Shown here piece by piece: positions 9,033-17,509 of a stretch of DNA of 64,000 nucleotides (within the stretch, counting starts at the first letter, position 1; the number at the start of each line of letters is the position of its first letter). This stretch comes from JAWOFN01 sp046497505 [NCBI: bacterium] (GTDB taxonomy: Bacteria; Blakebacterota; Blakebacteria; Blakebacterales): assembly GCA_046497505.1 (NCBI GenBank), contig JAWOFN010000112.1, positions 1-64,000 of the forward strand, written 5' to 3'. The notes beneath the pieces were generated by a model. It worked only from the letters and a program-made list of their open reading frames with translations. It did no database searches and was not told the DNA's origin. Both the position numbers and the translations under genes were made by a program.

Positions 9033-9623
9033 TCAGATGGCCGCGAAGTCCAGAGCATCGGGGTCCCAGGGCGGGGCCTGGCGGAGAGCGGGGAGCACGT
9101 CCTCCACCCTCTCGGCCACGCTCCACATATCCAGATGACGGGGATCCATGAATCGCTCCTCCACCGTCTGTTCCAGCATGCGGACCAGCGGCTCGTAGAA
9201 GCCGTCCACACTCACCATCACCACCGGGCTGGTGTAGAGCCCCAGTCGTTTCCAGGTGATGGCCTCGAGGAGTTCCTCGAGGGTGCCGGAGGCACCGGGC
9301 AGGGCCACCACGGCGTCGGAGAGTTCCAGCATGGTGCGCTTGCGGATGTGGATGTCATCCACCACACGCAGTTCGCTGATCCCTGAGTGCCCCCATCCCA
9401 CCTCCATCATGAACCGGGGTATCACCCCGAGCACCTTCCCATCCGCTTCCAGGGCCCCTTCGGCCAGGGCGCCCATCGATCCCACCCGACCCCCGCCGTA
9501 GACGATGCCGATCCCCTCCCCGGCCAGGAGCCGTCCCAGCTCTCGAGCGGCGTCCGTATACCTGCTGTCGGTCTGTCGACTCGAGGCCGCATAGACGCAC
9601 ACTCTTCGAAAATCCCTCTCCAT
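9033..9623 (-). CDS. LOG-family phosphoribohydrolase (TIGR00730)
   Basis: 196 residues from ATG 9623, chosen because GGAGGGG lies just upstream; the frame stays open to 9686 without a ribosome site. The protein starts with RVCVYAASS, has a GIVYGGGRVGSMG loop and PGASGTLEELLEAITW, the LOG motif PGGxGTxxE with the second Gly replaced by Ala. Family function: release of free base from nucleoside 5'-monophosphates (cytokinin activation in plants and some bacteria, nucleotide salvage elsewhere), in the cytoplasm. The Gly-to-Ala change in the loop is conservative. It diverges from a + strand promoter at 9699-9727. Confidence 0.85.
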   Translation of the reverse strand: MERDFRRVCVYAASSRQTDSRYTDAARELGRLLAGEGIGIVYGGGRVGSMGALAEGALEADGKVLGVIPRFMMEVGWGHSGISELRVVDDIHIRKRTMLELSDAVVALPGASGTLEELLEAITWKRLGLYTSPVVMVSVDGFYEPLVRMLEQTVEERFMDPRHLDMWSVAERVEDVLPALRQAPPWDPDALDFAAI

Positions 9624-9698
9624 GCACCCCTCCGTTCGGTGGATCGTGGCCAGGGACATCCTCGTATCCCGAGACCCAGGATGCAACGCCGGTTCCTA

Positions 9699-9727
9699 TT
9701 GTCTCTAACTTCATCGTTAGGTATTCT
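9699..9727 (+). promoter_or_regulatory. Sigma-70-like promoter
   Basis: TTGTCT (9699-9704) and TATTCT (9722-9727) are separated by exactly 17 nt in an AT-rich island, giving a start near 9734. It would drive the small membrane protein gene at 9854 (or an ORF at 9799). A palindrome fills the spacer. Confidence 0.45.
9705..9720. promoter_or_regulatory. Palindromic operator candidate in promoter spacer
   Basis: CTAAC-TTCATC-GTTAG is a perfect 5-bp inverted repeat with a 6-nt centre. It lies precisely between the -35 and -10 boxes, where a bound repressor would block polymerase. The regulator is not identified. Confidence 0.35.
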
Positions 9728-9853
9728 TTACTTCGTCCGCTGCGCCGCGGAAGGGGGCGGCCGCCGCCGGCCCGGCTGATCAGGGAGGGAGGACGAGCAT
9801 GACGAACACCGCGGAAGCGACCCGCCGAGGCCTACCTGCCCATCGGAGGACTC

Positions 9854-10087
9854 ATGGGAGTCCTGGACTGCCTGTCGGTCTGCCCGGTGGAGGACATGCT
9901 GACGTCCGATACGCACCGCCGGGAGCTGGGGGTGCTGGGACTGGTCCTGGGCGTGATGCTCCTCTTCTTCGCCGGGTACACCACCGCCCGGGCCACCGGC
10001 TACCGGGACAACCGGATCACCGAATCCGAGTACATCGACCCCCTGCAGCACCGGGACCGACCGGGATACGGACACCCGGGCAGGTGA
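9854..10087 (+). CDS. Small single-pass membrane protein
   Basis: 77 residues with one hydrophobic helix (about residues 27-44, LGVLGLVLGVMLLFFAGY) followed by a charged tail; no family recognised. ATG 9854 has GGAGG five nt upstream. A stronger GGGAGGGAGG site precedes another ATG at 9799 in a different frame. The frame of this protein continues upstream without a Met to a TGA at 9800, coding a plausible-looking AEAYLPIGG. A frameshift or sequencing error joining the two starts is therefore possible. Position after the 9699-9727 promoter suggests a monocistronic unit. Confidence 0.5.
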   Translation: MGVLDCLSVCPVEDMLTSDTHRRELGVLGLVLGVMLLFFAGYTTARATGYRDNRITESEYIDPLQHRDRPGYGHPGR

Positions 10088-10128
10088 TCTCGAAGAGGTC
10101 CTTTCGCCGCCCGTTCGCTCCCCTAACT

Positions 10129-10134
10129 TATAAG
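10129..10134 (+). promoter_or_regulatory. Probable -10 box (TATAAG)
   Basis: TATAAG in a local AT patch upstream of the thioredoxin-fold gene predicts a start near 10141. That gives a leader of about 30 nt carrying AAGGG before ATG 10170. A GTG at 10140 would be leaderless if used instead. No strong -35 is seen. Confidence 0.35.
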
Positions 10135-10169
10135 GGTCGGTGCGTATCCCCGGAGCGAAAGGGCCCCAG

Positions 10170-10742
10170 ATGGGCGTCACCGCATCCCGCATGCTCCCCC
10201 TCGGTACCGAGGCCCCTGAGTTCGAACTCCCCGACACCGAAGGGGAGATGGTCTCACTCGGGGACCTCTCCGACGGCAGGGGTCTGTGCGTGGTCTTCAT
10301 GTGCAACCACTGCCCCTACGTGAAGCACATCCAGCACCTGCTGGCCGAGGTGGCGGGGGAGTACCAGGAGAAGGAGATCCGTTTCGTGGGGATCAACAGC
10401 AACGATATCGAGGCCTATCCCCAGGACCGGCCCGAACGCATGAAGGAGGACAAGGAGAGGTTCGGCTACCCCTTCCCCTATCTCTATGATGAATCGCAGG
10501 AGACGGCCCGAGCCTACAGGGCCGCCTGCACCCCGGACATCTACCTCTTCGACGACGGCCTGGAACTGGTCTACCGGGGTCAGTTCGATCCCAGCCGCCC
10601 GGGGCGGGGTGAGACCACGGGCGAGGACCTGGTCCGGGCCCTGGATGCCCTGCTGAAGGGGAAGAGGATCTCGGAAGCAGACCAGCGTCCCAGCGCCGGC
10701 TGCAACATCAAGTGGAAGCTGGGGAACGCCCCCCCCATCTGA
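10170..10742 (+). CDS. Thioredoxin-fold (AhpC/TSA-type) protein
   Basis: 190 residues. The N-terminus, PLGTEAPEFELPDTEG, is the classic peroxiredoxin/TlpA beginning. The redox site is MCNHCPYVKHIQ, a CxxC of the CNHCPYV thioredoxin-family subgroup found in many environmental bacteria. CTPDIYLFD supplies the cis-Pro region. There is no signal peptide, so it is probably cytoplasmic. Family role: thiol-disulfide exchange or peroxide reduction; the partner is unknown. Start chosen at ATG 10170 with AAGGG 6 nt upstream; GTG 10140 is in frame and would add 10 residues. Confidence 0.82.
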   Translation: MGVTASRMLPLGTEAPEFELPDTEGEMVSLGDLSDGRGLCVVFMCNHCPYVKHIQHLLAEVAGEYQEKEIRFVGINSNDIEAYPQDRPERMKEDKERFGYPFPYLYDESQETARAYRAACTPDIYLFDDGLELVYRGQFDPSRPGRGETTGEDLVRALDALLKGKRISEADQRPSAGCNIKWKLGNAPPI

Positions 10743-10783
10743 TCCGAGAGCCCGCCCGACACCCTCCGCGGGGAGCCCCGTCC

Positions 10784-11161
10784 CTATTCGTCGTGGGCAT
10801 GACCGGGGAAGCGCTCGTGGAGGCGGAAGTGCCCCTTCACCACCCGGTCCTCCAGGAACCGTATGAGGGGCTCGGCGGCCTCGTTGAAGCCCTCTTCCAG
10901 TTCCAGGAGCTTCTCACGGACCGCCTGCAGGTAGGCCTTCTCATGCGGATCGGTCTCGGAGGAGATCCGCTTCTCCACGTCCTCCACCAGGTAGCGGATG
11001 GAGGCCTTCAGGCTGGCGATGGTGGGTGCCTGGGCCACACACCCCAGGAGGGTGCCCTGCTCCACCTCGTCCGAGACCTCCCGGAAGAGGGAGTCGGGGA
11101 TCGGCTCGCCCAGGATATGACGGAGGGAGTGCTCGACTGCTTCGATCTCACTGATACCCAT
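10784..11161 (-). CDS. Conserved-looking helical protein of unknown function
   Basis: 125 residues, almost entirely predicted helix, acidic, with repeated Glu/Leu heptads (for example REKLLELEEGFNEAAE) and one Cys. No family recognised and no signal or membrane segment. ATG 11161 is preceded by GGAGAG. It is convergent with the thioredoxin-fold gene and stands alone upstream of the M14 peptidase. Codon composition matches the neighbours, which supports a real gene. Confidence 0.6.
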   Translation of the reverse strand: MGISEIEAVEHSLRHILGEPIPDSLFREVSDEVEQGTLLGCVAQAPTIASLKASIRYLVEDVEKRISSETDPHEKAYLQAVREKLLELEEGFNEAAEPLIRFLEDRVVKGHFRLHERFPGHAHDE

Positions 11162-11258
11162 ATGCTCTCCGTCCTCGGGGCAGGGATGGCACGCAACTCT
11201 CCATCGAGTCTACGTTCACTGTGCCCCCCTCGCAACGCTCAACGGACTGTCCAGCCCG

Positions 11259-12818
11259 CTACCGGATGGTCACCGCCTTCATGGGCACCCGTACGGGGAT
11301 GCGATAGAGGGGGAGTGCGCTCCGGGGGCTCTCTCCCTCCGGGTCGGGCCGGGGCATCACCGCGTCGAAGTAATTCCAGGAGAAGAGGCTGTCGTCCGTG
11401 TCCGGTTCCAGCATGTAGGAAGCCACCCGCCCGCTGTTCTGGACGGTCCGGACCACGTAGCTGCCGGCGGGAAGGGTGATCTCTTCCTCCACCGTCGTCA
11501 CCCGGCCCTCGGCCAGGATGTGGTTCTGGTAGGGACCGTCCGCATACTCCAGGTCGAGGAGCCTGTAGCGCTCCACGGTGAGGGTCACCGGCTCCACCAG
11601 CTTCTCCACCTCGATGTGGTGGCGGCGAAGCTGGTCCGCGACGTGATGCAGGTTCGCGTCGAAGGCGTACGCCCACGGCCTGGGCCGTGTCGCGCTGGGG
11701 ACGTAGAGGGTCCGGCGCTCACCGGTGACCAGCTCCGGTTCGGCACCCCGTTCCGGGATCACGTAGAAGCGGTCCTTCCCGGGGTGGGACCGCTCCTCGA
11801 AGCCCAGCACCACCTCGTCACGGGGCTGATGGAGGGTGCGCCGCCGGGCATCCACCACGGTCCGGCGAACCTCTCCCGCGTTCTCCGCCATGAAGCGGAG
11901 AAGCCCCTCGAAGCCCTCCCGCTGGGCATCCGCCTGAACATCCAGGTCGTGGCGGCCGGGGACCTCGTAGAGGAGGGTGATGACGTTCTGCATGCCCCCG
12001 TAGGAGTGCTGCTTGCGTACCCAGGGCGTGGTGGTCCGCCAGTACCACTCCCCCGTCTCACGGTCCTGTCGGGGACCGGAATACCAGTAGAAGAGCAGGT
12101 CCTGTTCCGCCAGGTGCTGTTTCACGTACTCGTACATGGGTCCGTTGGCGAAGTCCACCAGGGGCTGGTCGGCCGAGGGGTGGAGGGTGGCCTGGTAGGT
12201 CAGATGGTAAGGATAGGCGCCCCCGTTGTGGGCATCCACGTACACGTCGGGCCACCAGCGGAGGAGCACCTCCTCCACCGCCGCCGAGACCTCCTCGGTC
12301 TCCATGACGATGAAGTCCCGGTTCATGTCGTAGCCCATGCTGTTGGTCCGCGTCGAGCGGGGCTCCGCCTCCGCTCCGTCCGGGTTGAGGCTGGGGATGA
12401 TGAGGACGTTCACCTCCTCCAGGACGGGGCGGAGTCCACCGAGTGCGAGTTCCCGGATGAACTGCTGTCCCCCCTCTTTCCCCGAATACTCACCGCCGTG
12501 GATACTGCATGTGATGAAGAGGGTCGGCTTGCCCGAGAGCAGGAGGGTGGCGGGCTCAGCACTTGGCGGGTCACCCAGGATCACCAGCGGGACCACGCGT
12601 CCCAGCCGGGTGGTGGTGAGTTCCTGGATCAGTATGTTGGAGCTGCGCACCTGGACCTCGAAGAGGAAGTCCATGAGCTCCTCGTGGCTGGTGGAACGCT
12701 CCCACCCCGCTCGTTCCGCACCGGTACGGGGGAGGTCCTGGGCCGCGGCTGCCGCGGGGAGCAGGAAGAGTCCCGCTGTGAGCAGGATGGTCTTCCGGAG
12801 ATCGATGTGCTTCGGCAT
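11259..12818 (-). CDS. Secreted M14-family zinc carboxypeptidase
   Basis: 519 residues from ATG 12818, chosen for AAGGAG 8 nt upstream and a clear signal peptide (residues 1-26, ending AAAAAQ). Zinc site: His107 and Glu110 in SIHGGEYSG, and His197 in VDAHNGG. Glu285 in LLYEVPGR is the likely catalytic base. NPDGAEAEPRSTR and GYDMNRDF carry the substrate-carboxylate-binding Arg/Asn residues usual in M14. A beta-rich C-terminal ~170 residues follows. Acts outside the cytoplasmic membrane on peptides or modified amino acids; the substrate is not evident. It lies 159 nt downstream of the hydrogenase operon on the same strand and probably has its own promoter. Confidence 0.87.
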   Translation of the reverse strand: MPKHIDLRKTILLTAGLFLLPAAAAAQDLPRTGAERAGWERSTSHEELMDFLFEVQVRSSNILIQELTTTRLGRVVPLVILGDPPSAEPATLLLSGKPTLFITCSIHGGEYSGKEGGQQFIRELALGGLRPVLEEVNVLIIPSLNPDGAEAEPRSTRTNSMGYDMNRDFIVMETEEVSAAVEEVLLRWWPDVYVDAHNGGAYPYHLTYQATLHPSADQPLVDFANGPMYEYVKQHLAEQDLLFYWYSGPRQDRETGEWYWRTTTPWVRKQHSYGGMQNVITLLYEVPGRHDLDVQADAQREGFEGLLRFMAENAGEVRRTVVDARRRTLHQPRDEVVLGFEERSHPGKDRFYVIPERGAEPELVTGERRTLYVPSATRPRPWAYAFDANLHHVADQLRRHHIEVEKLVEPVTLTVERYRLLDLEYADGPYQNHILAEGRVTTVEEEITLPAGSYVVRTVQNSGRVASYMLEPDTDDSLFSWNYFDAVMPRPDPEGESPRSALPLYRIPVRVPMKAVTIR

Positions 12819-12977
12819 ACGGAGCACTCCTTGCCCTTGTGATGAGGACGGTCCGGTCTTCTCTGTCCATGCTACAGTCTGGCCCCGCAGAATCTGCAAC
12901 ACAACCCGTCCCGACCGTGCCCCTGCCTCCCGCACTCGGGGCATGTGACGGTGCTCACCCTCAGGTCGGAGGTCCGG

Positions 12978-13475
12978 TCACTCAGTGACGGGGGGGAGCC
13001 CTTCCAGTGCCAGGTCCACTTCATCGCACAGCATACGCACACAGGAGGGCACGGCCGACCGGACCACCGGGGAGAGGGTTCCCCCGGGGCCGATCCAGGA
13101 GGGTTCCACCCCCAGAATCACCAGCCTTGAGGGAAGCATTTCCAGCCGCTCCCCCAGGTGCACCAGGTCGAGGAGGTCCCCCTCATGGAGGGAGATGCCC
13201 GGGAGTTCCTTCGCCGACCGCACATCCTCCGGGGTGAATCGGCGCATCGTACCGGGGGACTCGCCCATCCGGGCGCAGTCCACCAGGATGGCGGCGCTGC
13301 GTCCCTCCATGGCATAGAGCAGGGACATGCCCCCGGTACCCGCATCCACCGCCTCCACCAGGGGCGATGGTCCCCTGGAGGCGAGAAAGGCCTCTACCAC
13401 CGCCGGACCCACCCCCTCGTCACCCATGAGGGGGTTGCCGATCCCTGCCACGAGGAGGGGCGGGGCGGTATGCAT
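12978..13475 (-). CDS. Hydrogenase maturation endopeptidase
   Basis: 165 residues, HyaD/HybD family. It has the GIGNPLMGDEGVG metal-binding loop (Glu and Asp ligands), VDAGTGG and LHEGDLLDLV with the third ligand His. It clips the C-terminal tail of the large subunit after NiFe insertion. Its ATG at 13475 overlaps the stop of the large-subunit gene as TGATG, so the two are translationally coupled. Last gene of the hydrogenase operon. The usual hyp cofactor-assembly genes are not in this window. Confidence 0.92.
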   Translation of the reverse strand: MHTAPPLLVAGIGNPLMGDEGVGPAVVEAFLASRGPSPLVEAVDAGTGGMSLLYAMEGRSAAILVDCARMGESPGTMRRFTPEDVRSAKELPGISLHEGDLLDLVHLGERLEMLPSRLVILGVEPSWIGPGGTLSPVVRSAVPSCVRMLCDEVDLALEGLPPVTE

Positions 13476-14785
13476 CAGACGAACTCCACCTCCAGATGAT
13501 GGGTCGAGCAGGAGATGCACGGGTCGTAGGAACGGACCAGCATCTCCAACAGGGACCGGAGTCCGTCCTCTCCCCTGTCGAGGTAGCGCGGGACCAGGGC
13601 CTCGAAATCCTTCTGGATGTTGCCATGGTTCTGGTTGGTGGGGATGCAGATGTTGGCCCTCACGCAGTTCCCCGCCCCGTCGAACTCGTACCGGTGGAAC
13701 AGGATCCCCCGGGGTGCCTCCACCGATCCCACACCTTCCCCGGCCGTGGGCAGGACGGAGGGTTTCTCGGGACGGATCCCCCGGGTGAGGAGTTCGTCGA
13801 TGAGGAGCAGGCCGTGCTCAACGGTCTGGACGACCTCCACCACCTGGGCGGCGTTGTTCATATAGGGGTTCGTACACCCCTTTTCGAGTCCCAGTTCCCC
13901 GGCCGTCTTGAGCGCCAGGGGGAGGAGCGCGTCCGCATTGAGGTTGAAGCGTGCCAGGGCCCCCACCGCGTAGGCGTCCCGATGCCACTTCGTCCACTTG
14001 GCGGTGGACAGGGGACTGACGTATTCGTTCGCCACGCGCTCGAACTCCTGCACCGGGACCCGTTCGTCGGTATCGGAAGAGCCGATGCGCCCTTCGTAGA
14101 AGGGATAGGCGCCCTCTTCCACCAGGGCGATGTATTCGGTCTCCCGCTGGAAGTCCGGGAAACCGTCCGCGAGGGATGCCACTGCCTCCGCGATCGCCAC
14201 CAGGTCGGGGACCACCGCCTGGAAACGCTCCTTGAAGTCGAGGAGCTGGGCGGCTGTCGGGAGGCGGGTGAAGCCCCCCGGAACGACGGTGACCGGATGG
14301 GTCTGCCTGCCCCCCAGCCAGTCCATGACCTCGTTGCCGAGCCGGTGGGCCCGTATGATGGTCTTCACCAGGTCGGGATGACTCTCCAGGAGCGGCACCA
14401 CGCTGGGCTGACCCAGCAGGTCGGGTGCTGCCAGGTAGCCCACGTGGAGCACGTGGCTCTCCATGTACTCACCGTAGTGGAGCAGGGTCCGGAGCATCCG
14501 GGTCTGTTCCGAGACCCCGATGTCCATGGCATCCTCGATGGCCTTGACGGCTGCCAGGGAATGGCTCACCGAGCAGATCCCGCAGATCCTGCTAACGATG
14601 GTCTGGATGTGTTCCCAGGAACGGTCCCGCACCATGGCCTCGAAGAACCTGGGGGCCTCGGGGACCTGCCACTCCACCCTCTCGATGGTCCCGTCGGAGG
14701 CCCGCACCGCGATGTTGCCGTGACCTTCGACCCGGGTGACATGATGGACATCGATCTGCACGGTGCGTGATGTGGTCTTCGCCAT
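13475..14785 (-). CDS. hydA: Group 3b [NiFe]-hydrogenase alpha (catalytic) subunit
   Basis: 436 residues from ATG 14785 (GAGGAG upstream, overlapping the previous stop). NiFe ligands: Cys68 and Cys71 in RICGICSVSH, and Cys423/Cys426 in DPCISCSTHH. Only about seven residues follow the DPCxxCxxH motif, a short C-terminal extension for the adjacent protease. THRVEGHGN-type N-terminal motif is VTRVEGHGN. With HydD, HydG and HydB it forms the cytoplasmic bidirectional NAD(P)-linked hydrogenase (sulfhydrogenase type), which can oxidise H2 to make NAD(P)H or dispose of electrons as H2. The gene set and order match group 3b rather than 3c or 3d. Confidence 0.94.
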   Translation of the reverse strand: MAKTTSRTVQIDVHHVTRVEGHGNIAVRASDGTIERVEWQVPEAPRFFEAMVRDRSWEHIQTIVSRICGICSVSHSLAAVKAIEDAMDIGVSEQTRMLRTLLHYGEYMESHVLHVGYLAAPDLLGQPSVVPLLESHPDLVKTIIRAHRLGNEVMDWLGGRQTHPVTVVPGGFTRLPTAAQLLDFKERFQAVVPDLVAIAEAVASLADGFPDFQRETEYIALVEEGAYPFYEGRIGSSDTDERVPVQEFERVANEYVSPLSTAKWTKWHRDAYAVGALARFNLNADALLPLALKTAGELGLEKGCTNPYMNNAAQVVEVVQTVEHGLLLIDELLTRGIRPEKPSVLPTAGEGVGSVEAPRGILFHRYEFDGAGNCVRANICIPTNQNHGNIQKDFEALVPRYLDRGEDGLRSLLEMLVRSYDPCISCSTHHLEVEFV

Positions 14786-14796
14786 GGTCGGGCTCC

Positions 14797-15528
14797 TCAC
14801 TTGGTTCCGAAGAGGTGCATGCGTCGCTCCAGGTCCTCTTCGGTCTTACCGTACATGTCCATGATCTCCTTGGCGGCCCCCACGTTGGCATAGGGGATGT
14901 ATCCCCTGCATCCATAGCAGTAGGCTCCCGCCGAGGGACAGCAGGCGTCACATCCCGCCCGGGTGATGGGCCCCAGACACACCTCGTCGTACTCGAATCG
15001 ACAGACGTTCCCTCGGGCCTTGCACTCCACACACACCGGGTAGTCGGGGATCACCGGGGTCTTCCCGATGGCCAGGCAGCGGACCACGTAGGCGAACTCC
15101 CGGGGGTTGATGGGACACCCTTCGACCCGGTAGTCCACCTTCACCACCTCGTCGAGGGCCTTGGTGGGGGCGGTGTCCAGGTGAGGCATGCCGGCGTCAT
15201 CACCGTATACCGTCTCCCGGACCTCCTCCATGGCGTACCGGTTCTTCAGCCGGTTGACCCCGCCTCGGGTCGCGCACGCCCCGAGGGCCACCAGTATCTC
15301 GGCACGGTCCCGTATGGCCCGGAGCCGCTCCTCGTCCTCCCGCCGCGTGATGGAGCCCTCGACGATGGCGATGTCGTATTCGTTGCTCTGCTCGCTCATC
15401 GCCTCCCGCCAGGCCACGGGCTGCACCACGGTGAGCAGGTCGAGGAGCTGCTCCTCCAGGTTCACGATCTGGAGCTGACAGCCCTCACAGCAGGCGAAGT
15501 CGAAGATCGCGACACGGGGCTTGCTCAT
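14797..15528 (-). CDS. hydD: Group 3b hydrogenase delta (small) subunit
   Basis: 243 residues from ATG 15528, which overlaps the upstream stop as TGATG. The N-terminus, FDFACCEGCQLQ, holds the proximal [4Fe-4S] ligands. GACATRGG, EGCPINPREF and a Cys-rich C-terminal half (VCVECKARGNVC, CDACCPSAGAYCYGCRG) carry further clusters. It passes electrons from HydA to HydG/HydB. No Tat signal, consistent with a cytoplasmic enzyme. Confidence 0.93.
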   Translation of the reverse strand: MSKPRVAIFDFACCEGCQLQIVNLEEQLLDLLTVVQPVAWREAMSEQSNEYDIAIVEGSITRREDEERLRAIRDRAEILVALGACATRGGVNRLKNRYAMEEVRETVYGDDAGMPHLDTAPTKALDEVVKVDYRVEGCPINPREFAYVVRCLAIGKTPVIPDYPVCVECKARGNVCRFEYDEVCLGPITRAGCDACCPSAGAYCYGCRGYIPYANVGAAKEIMDMYGKTEEDLERRMHLFGTK

Positions 15529-16400
15529 CAGATGGCCTCCGGGAGGTTGCGGATATCCGAGAGCCGGAACACCGGCCCGTCCTGACAGCAGTAGATGTCG
15601 TTGATCTGGCATCGGCCGCACTTACCCACCCCGCACTTCATGTGCCGCTCCAGGCTCACGAAGGTGCTCTCCTCGTCCAGGCCCTTCTTGTGGAGTTCCG
15701 CGATCACGAACCGGTACATGGCAGGGGGGCCGCATACCACGGCCACGGTCCGTTCGGGATCCACATCCACGCCGGGGATCAGGGTGGTGATCACCCCCGA
15801 GTTGCCGTGCCAGTGCTCGTCTGCCTGGTCCACCGTCTCCAGGAAGGTGATGTCGTCCCGGTCGCGGAAGTCGGCCAGGTCGTCACGGAAGAGGCGTTCA
15901 CGCGGCTCCTTGCATCCGTAGAGGATGGTGATCCGCCCGTACTGCTCCCTGTGACGCGGGTCGAGGGTGTAGGTGATGGCAGACCGCAGGGGTGCCATGC
16001 CGCATCCCCCTCCCACGAAGAGGATATCCTTCTCCAGCATGTCCTCCTCCACCGGGAACCCGTGACCGAAGGGACCGCGCACGTAGATGCGCTCCCCCGG
16101 CTCCAGGGCGTGCATGGCGCCGGTGACGTTCCCCACCTTCCGCACCAGCATCCGGAAGGTGTCGCCCTCGTCGGGACTGGATGCGATGGAGATGGGCGCC
16201 TCGCCGATCCCCTGGATGCTCACCTGGACGAACTGCCCCGGCATGTGCCCCAGGTGGATTCCCGATTCGAGCTGGAACTCGAAACAGGTGTCCAGGGGCG
16301 CCATGGGCTCCACGTCCAGCGTCACGGCGGGTTCGGGGACGTAGATGTGCTCGTTGACGCGTTCGGCCGTACTCTGCTGTGCGTCTGCGACCCGGGTCAT
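15528..16400 (-). CDS. hydG: Group 3b hydrogenase gamma subunit (FAD/NAD(P) reductase with [2Fe-2S])
   Basis: 290 residues from ATG 16400, overlapping hydB's stop as ATGA. Ferredoxin-NADP-reductase fold: GQFVQVSIQG and APISIASSP for FAD, ILFVGGGCGMAPLRS for the nucleotide, CGPPAMYRF near the end of the NAD domain, then a [2Fe-2S] Cys cluster at the C-terminus (MKCGVGKCGRCQ plus a later Cys). It exchanges electrons with NAD(P)H. Confidence 0.93.
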   Translation of the reverse strand: MTRVADAQQSTAERVNEHIYVPEPAVTLDVEPMAPLDTCFEFQLESGIHLGHMPGQFVQVSIQGIGEAPISIASSPDEGDTFRMLVRKVGNVTGAMHALEPGERIYVRGPFGHGFPVEEDMLEKDILFVGGGCGMAPLRSAITYTLDPRHREQYGRITILYGCKEPRERLFRDDLADFRDRDDITFLETVDQADEHWHGNSGVITTLIPGVDVDPERTVAVVCGPPAMYRFVIAELHKKGLDEESTFVSLERHMKCGVGKCGRCQINDIYCCQDGPVFRLSDIRNLPEAI

Positions 16401-17422
16401 GATGAGACCTCCGCCAGGTGGTTGTAAACCTCCACGGGGTTGGCGATCTTCGCCGGACAGGCGTCCACACACCGCCCGCAGCCCACGCATCCGCTGCTTC
16501 CGTACTTGTCCGCGATATACTTGCCCTTCCGGTAGTATCGATGCCGGTATCGGGAGGCCTTATCCTTCCGGAAGTTGTGCCCCCCCGCCACCCGCGCGAA
16601 AGGCTCCAGCATGCAGGAGTGCCAGTAGCGTGTCCGCGAACCGCTCGTGAGGTCCCAGTTCACGTCCTCGTGGACGTCGAAGCAGTAGCAGGTGGGGCAG
16701 ACCATGTTGCAGGAGCCGCAGGAGAAGCAGAGCTCCGATTTATCCTCCCAGATCGGGTCGTCCCAGGAGGCGGCCAGGAGGCCGGGAAGGGTTTCGGGCG
16801 GCACCTTGAGCTTGAGCTGCTGGAGGACCTTCCGGTTCGTCTCCCACACCCGCTCGCGGGCCAGCAGGTCCTCCCGTCCCGCGTCGGGAGCATCCATGAC
16901 GGGCACGGCCAGCTCCTCCCCCCGGTCGGTACGCCAGTCCAGGAGGTAGTGGCCGTCCACCCGGGTGAGGAGCACGTCGAAACCGTTCTCCACCGTGGCG
17001 GTCCCCATGCATCCCGCGAAGCAGTTCATGCCCGCCCGCTCCACGTCCGAGACCACGATGGCCGCCGCCTGGCGGAGGGCACGGTAGTGGGCGTCGAGGT
17101 TCCCCTGGAGGAAGATGGCATCCAGCTGGTTGATGGCCGCCATGTCGTAGGGATGCACTCCCAGGAGCACGTACGGCTCCACCCGGTCGAGGGGCTGGTA
17201 CTCCCCGTCCTTGAACTCCAGGAACCGGTCCTCGGGAGGGAGGACGTACTTCTTGGGCGGCAGGACCGTGGTATCGTAGTCGAGCCGCAGGTCCCCGGCA
17301 TCCGCCAGGTCGTCGAATACGAATCGTTCCTCCCGGGCCTGGACCCCCACCACCCTCCCGAGCTCGATGAGCTCTTCCACCCATGTCCTCAGTACCTCGG
17401 GTTCCAGTCGTTTGACACCCAT
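16397..17422 (-). CDS. hydB: Group 3b hydrogenase beta subunit (4Fe-4S dicluster)
   Basis: 341 residues, first gene of the operon. The N-terminal ~220 residues match the HydB/AsrA-type fold (LLGVHPYDMAAIN). Two ferredoxin motifs follow: CFSCGSCNMVCPTC and CVGCGRCVDACPAK. It wires HydG to the rest of the complex and in archaeal homologues is linked to sulfur reduction. ATG 17422; the upstream 100 nt hold an AT-rich promoter and two CRP/FNR-like palindromes, unusual in this GC-rich window. Confidence 0.92.
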   Translation of the reverse strand: MGVKRLEPEVLRTWVEELIELGRVVGVQAREERFVFDDLADAGDLRLDYDTTVLPPKKYVLPPEDRFLEFKDGEYQPLDRVEPYVLLGVHPYDMAAINQLDAIFLQGNLDAHYRALRQAAAIVVSDVERAGMNCFAGCMGTATVENGFDVLLTRVDGHYLLDWRTDRGEELAVPVMDAPDAGREDLLARERVWETNRKVLQQLKLKVPPETLPGLLAASWDDPIWEDKSELCFSCGSCNMVCPTCYCFDVHEDVNWDLTSGSRTRYWHSCMLEPFARVAGGHNFRKDKASRYRHRYYRKGKYIADKYGSSGCVGCGRCVDACPAKIANPVEVYNHLAEVSS

Positions 17423-17444
17423 GGGAGCCCCCGGTCAGGTAACA

Positions 17445-17460
17445 TGTGAAAGTTTTCACA
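17445..17460. promoter_or_regulatory. CRP/FNR-family operator, proximal
   Basis: TGTGA-AAGTTT-TCACA, an exact match to the CRP/FNR-superfamily consensus TGTGA-N6-TCACA. It is centred about 4-5 nt downstream of the predicted hydB transcription start, a position usual for repression. Confidence 0.6.
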
Positions 17461-17463
17461 AAT

Positions 17464-17492
17464 AATATACCCTTTTCTACCGCCTCCGGGAA
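17464..17492 (-). promoter_or_regulatory. Hydrogenase operon promoter
   Basis: On the minus strand a TATATT -10 (17464-17469) lies in an AT-rich island. At 17 nt spacing the -35 would be TTCCCG (17487-17492), a poor match, as expected for an activator-dependent promoter. The predicted start near 17457 puts one operator at about -61 and the other over the start. Confidence 0.5.
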
Positions 17493-17509
17493 GCTCCATC
17501 AAACCGAAT

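Noticed and set aside
12978-17422. F420- or heterodisulfide-linked (group 3a/3c) hydrogenase
   Set aside because: The operon has a FAD/NAD [2Fe-2S] subunit and a dicluster HydB-type subunit, as in group 3b, and no FrhB, MvhD or Hdr genes.
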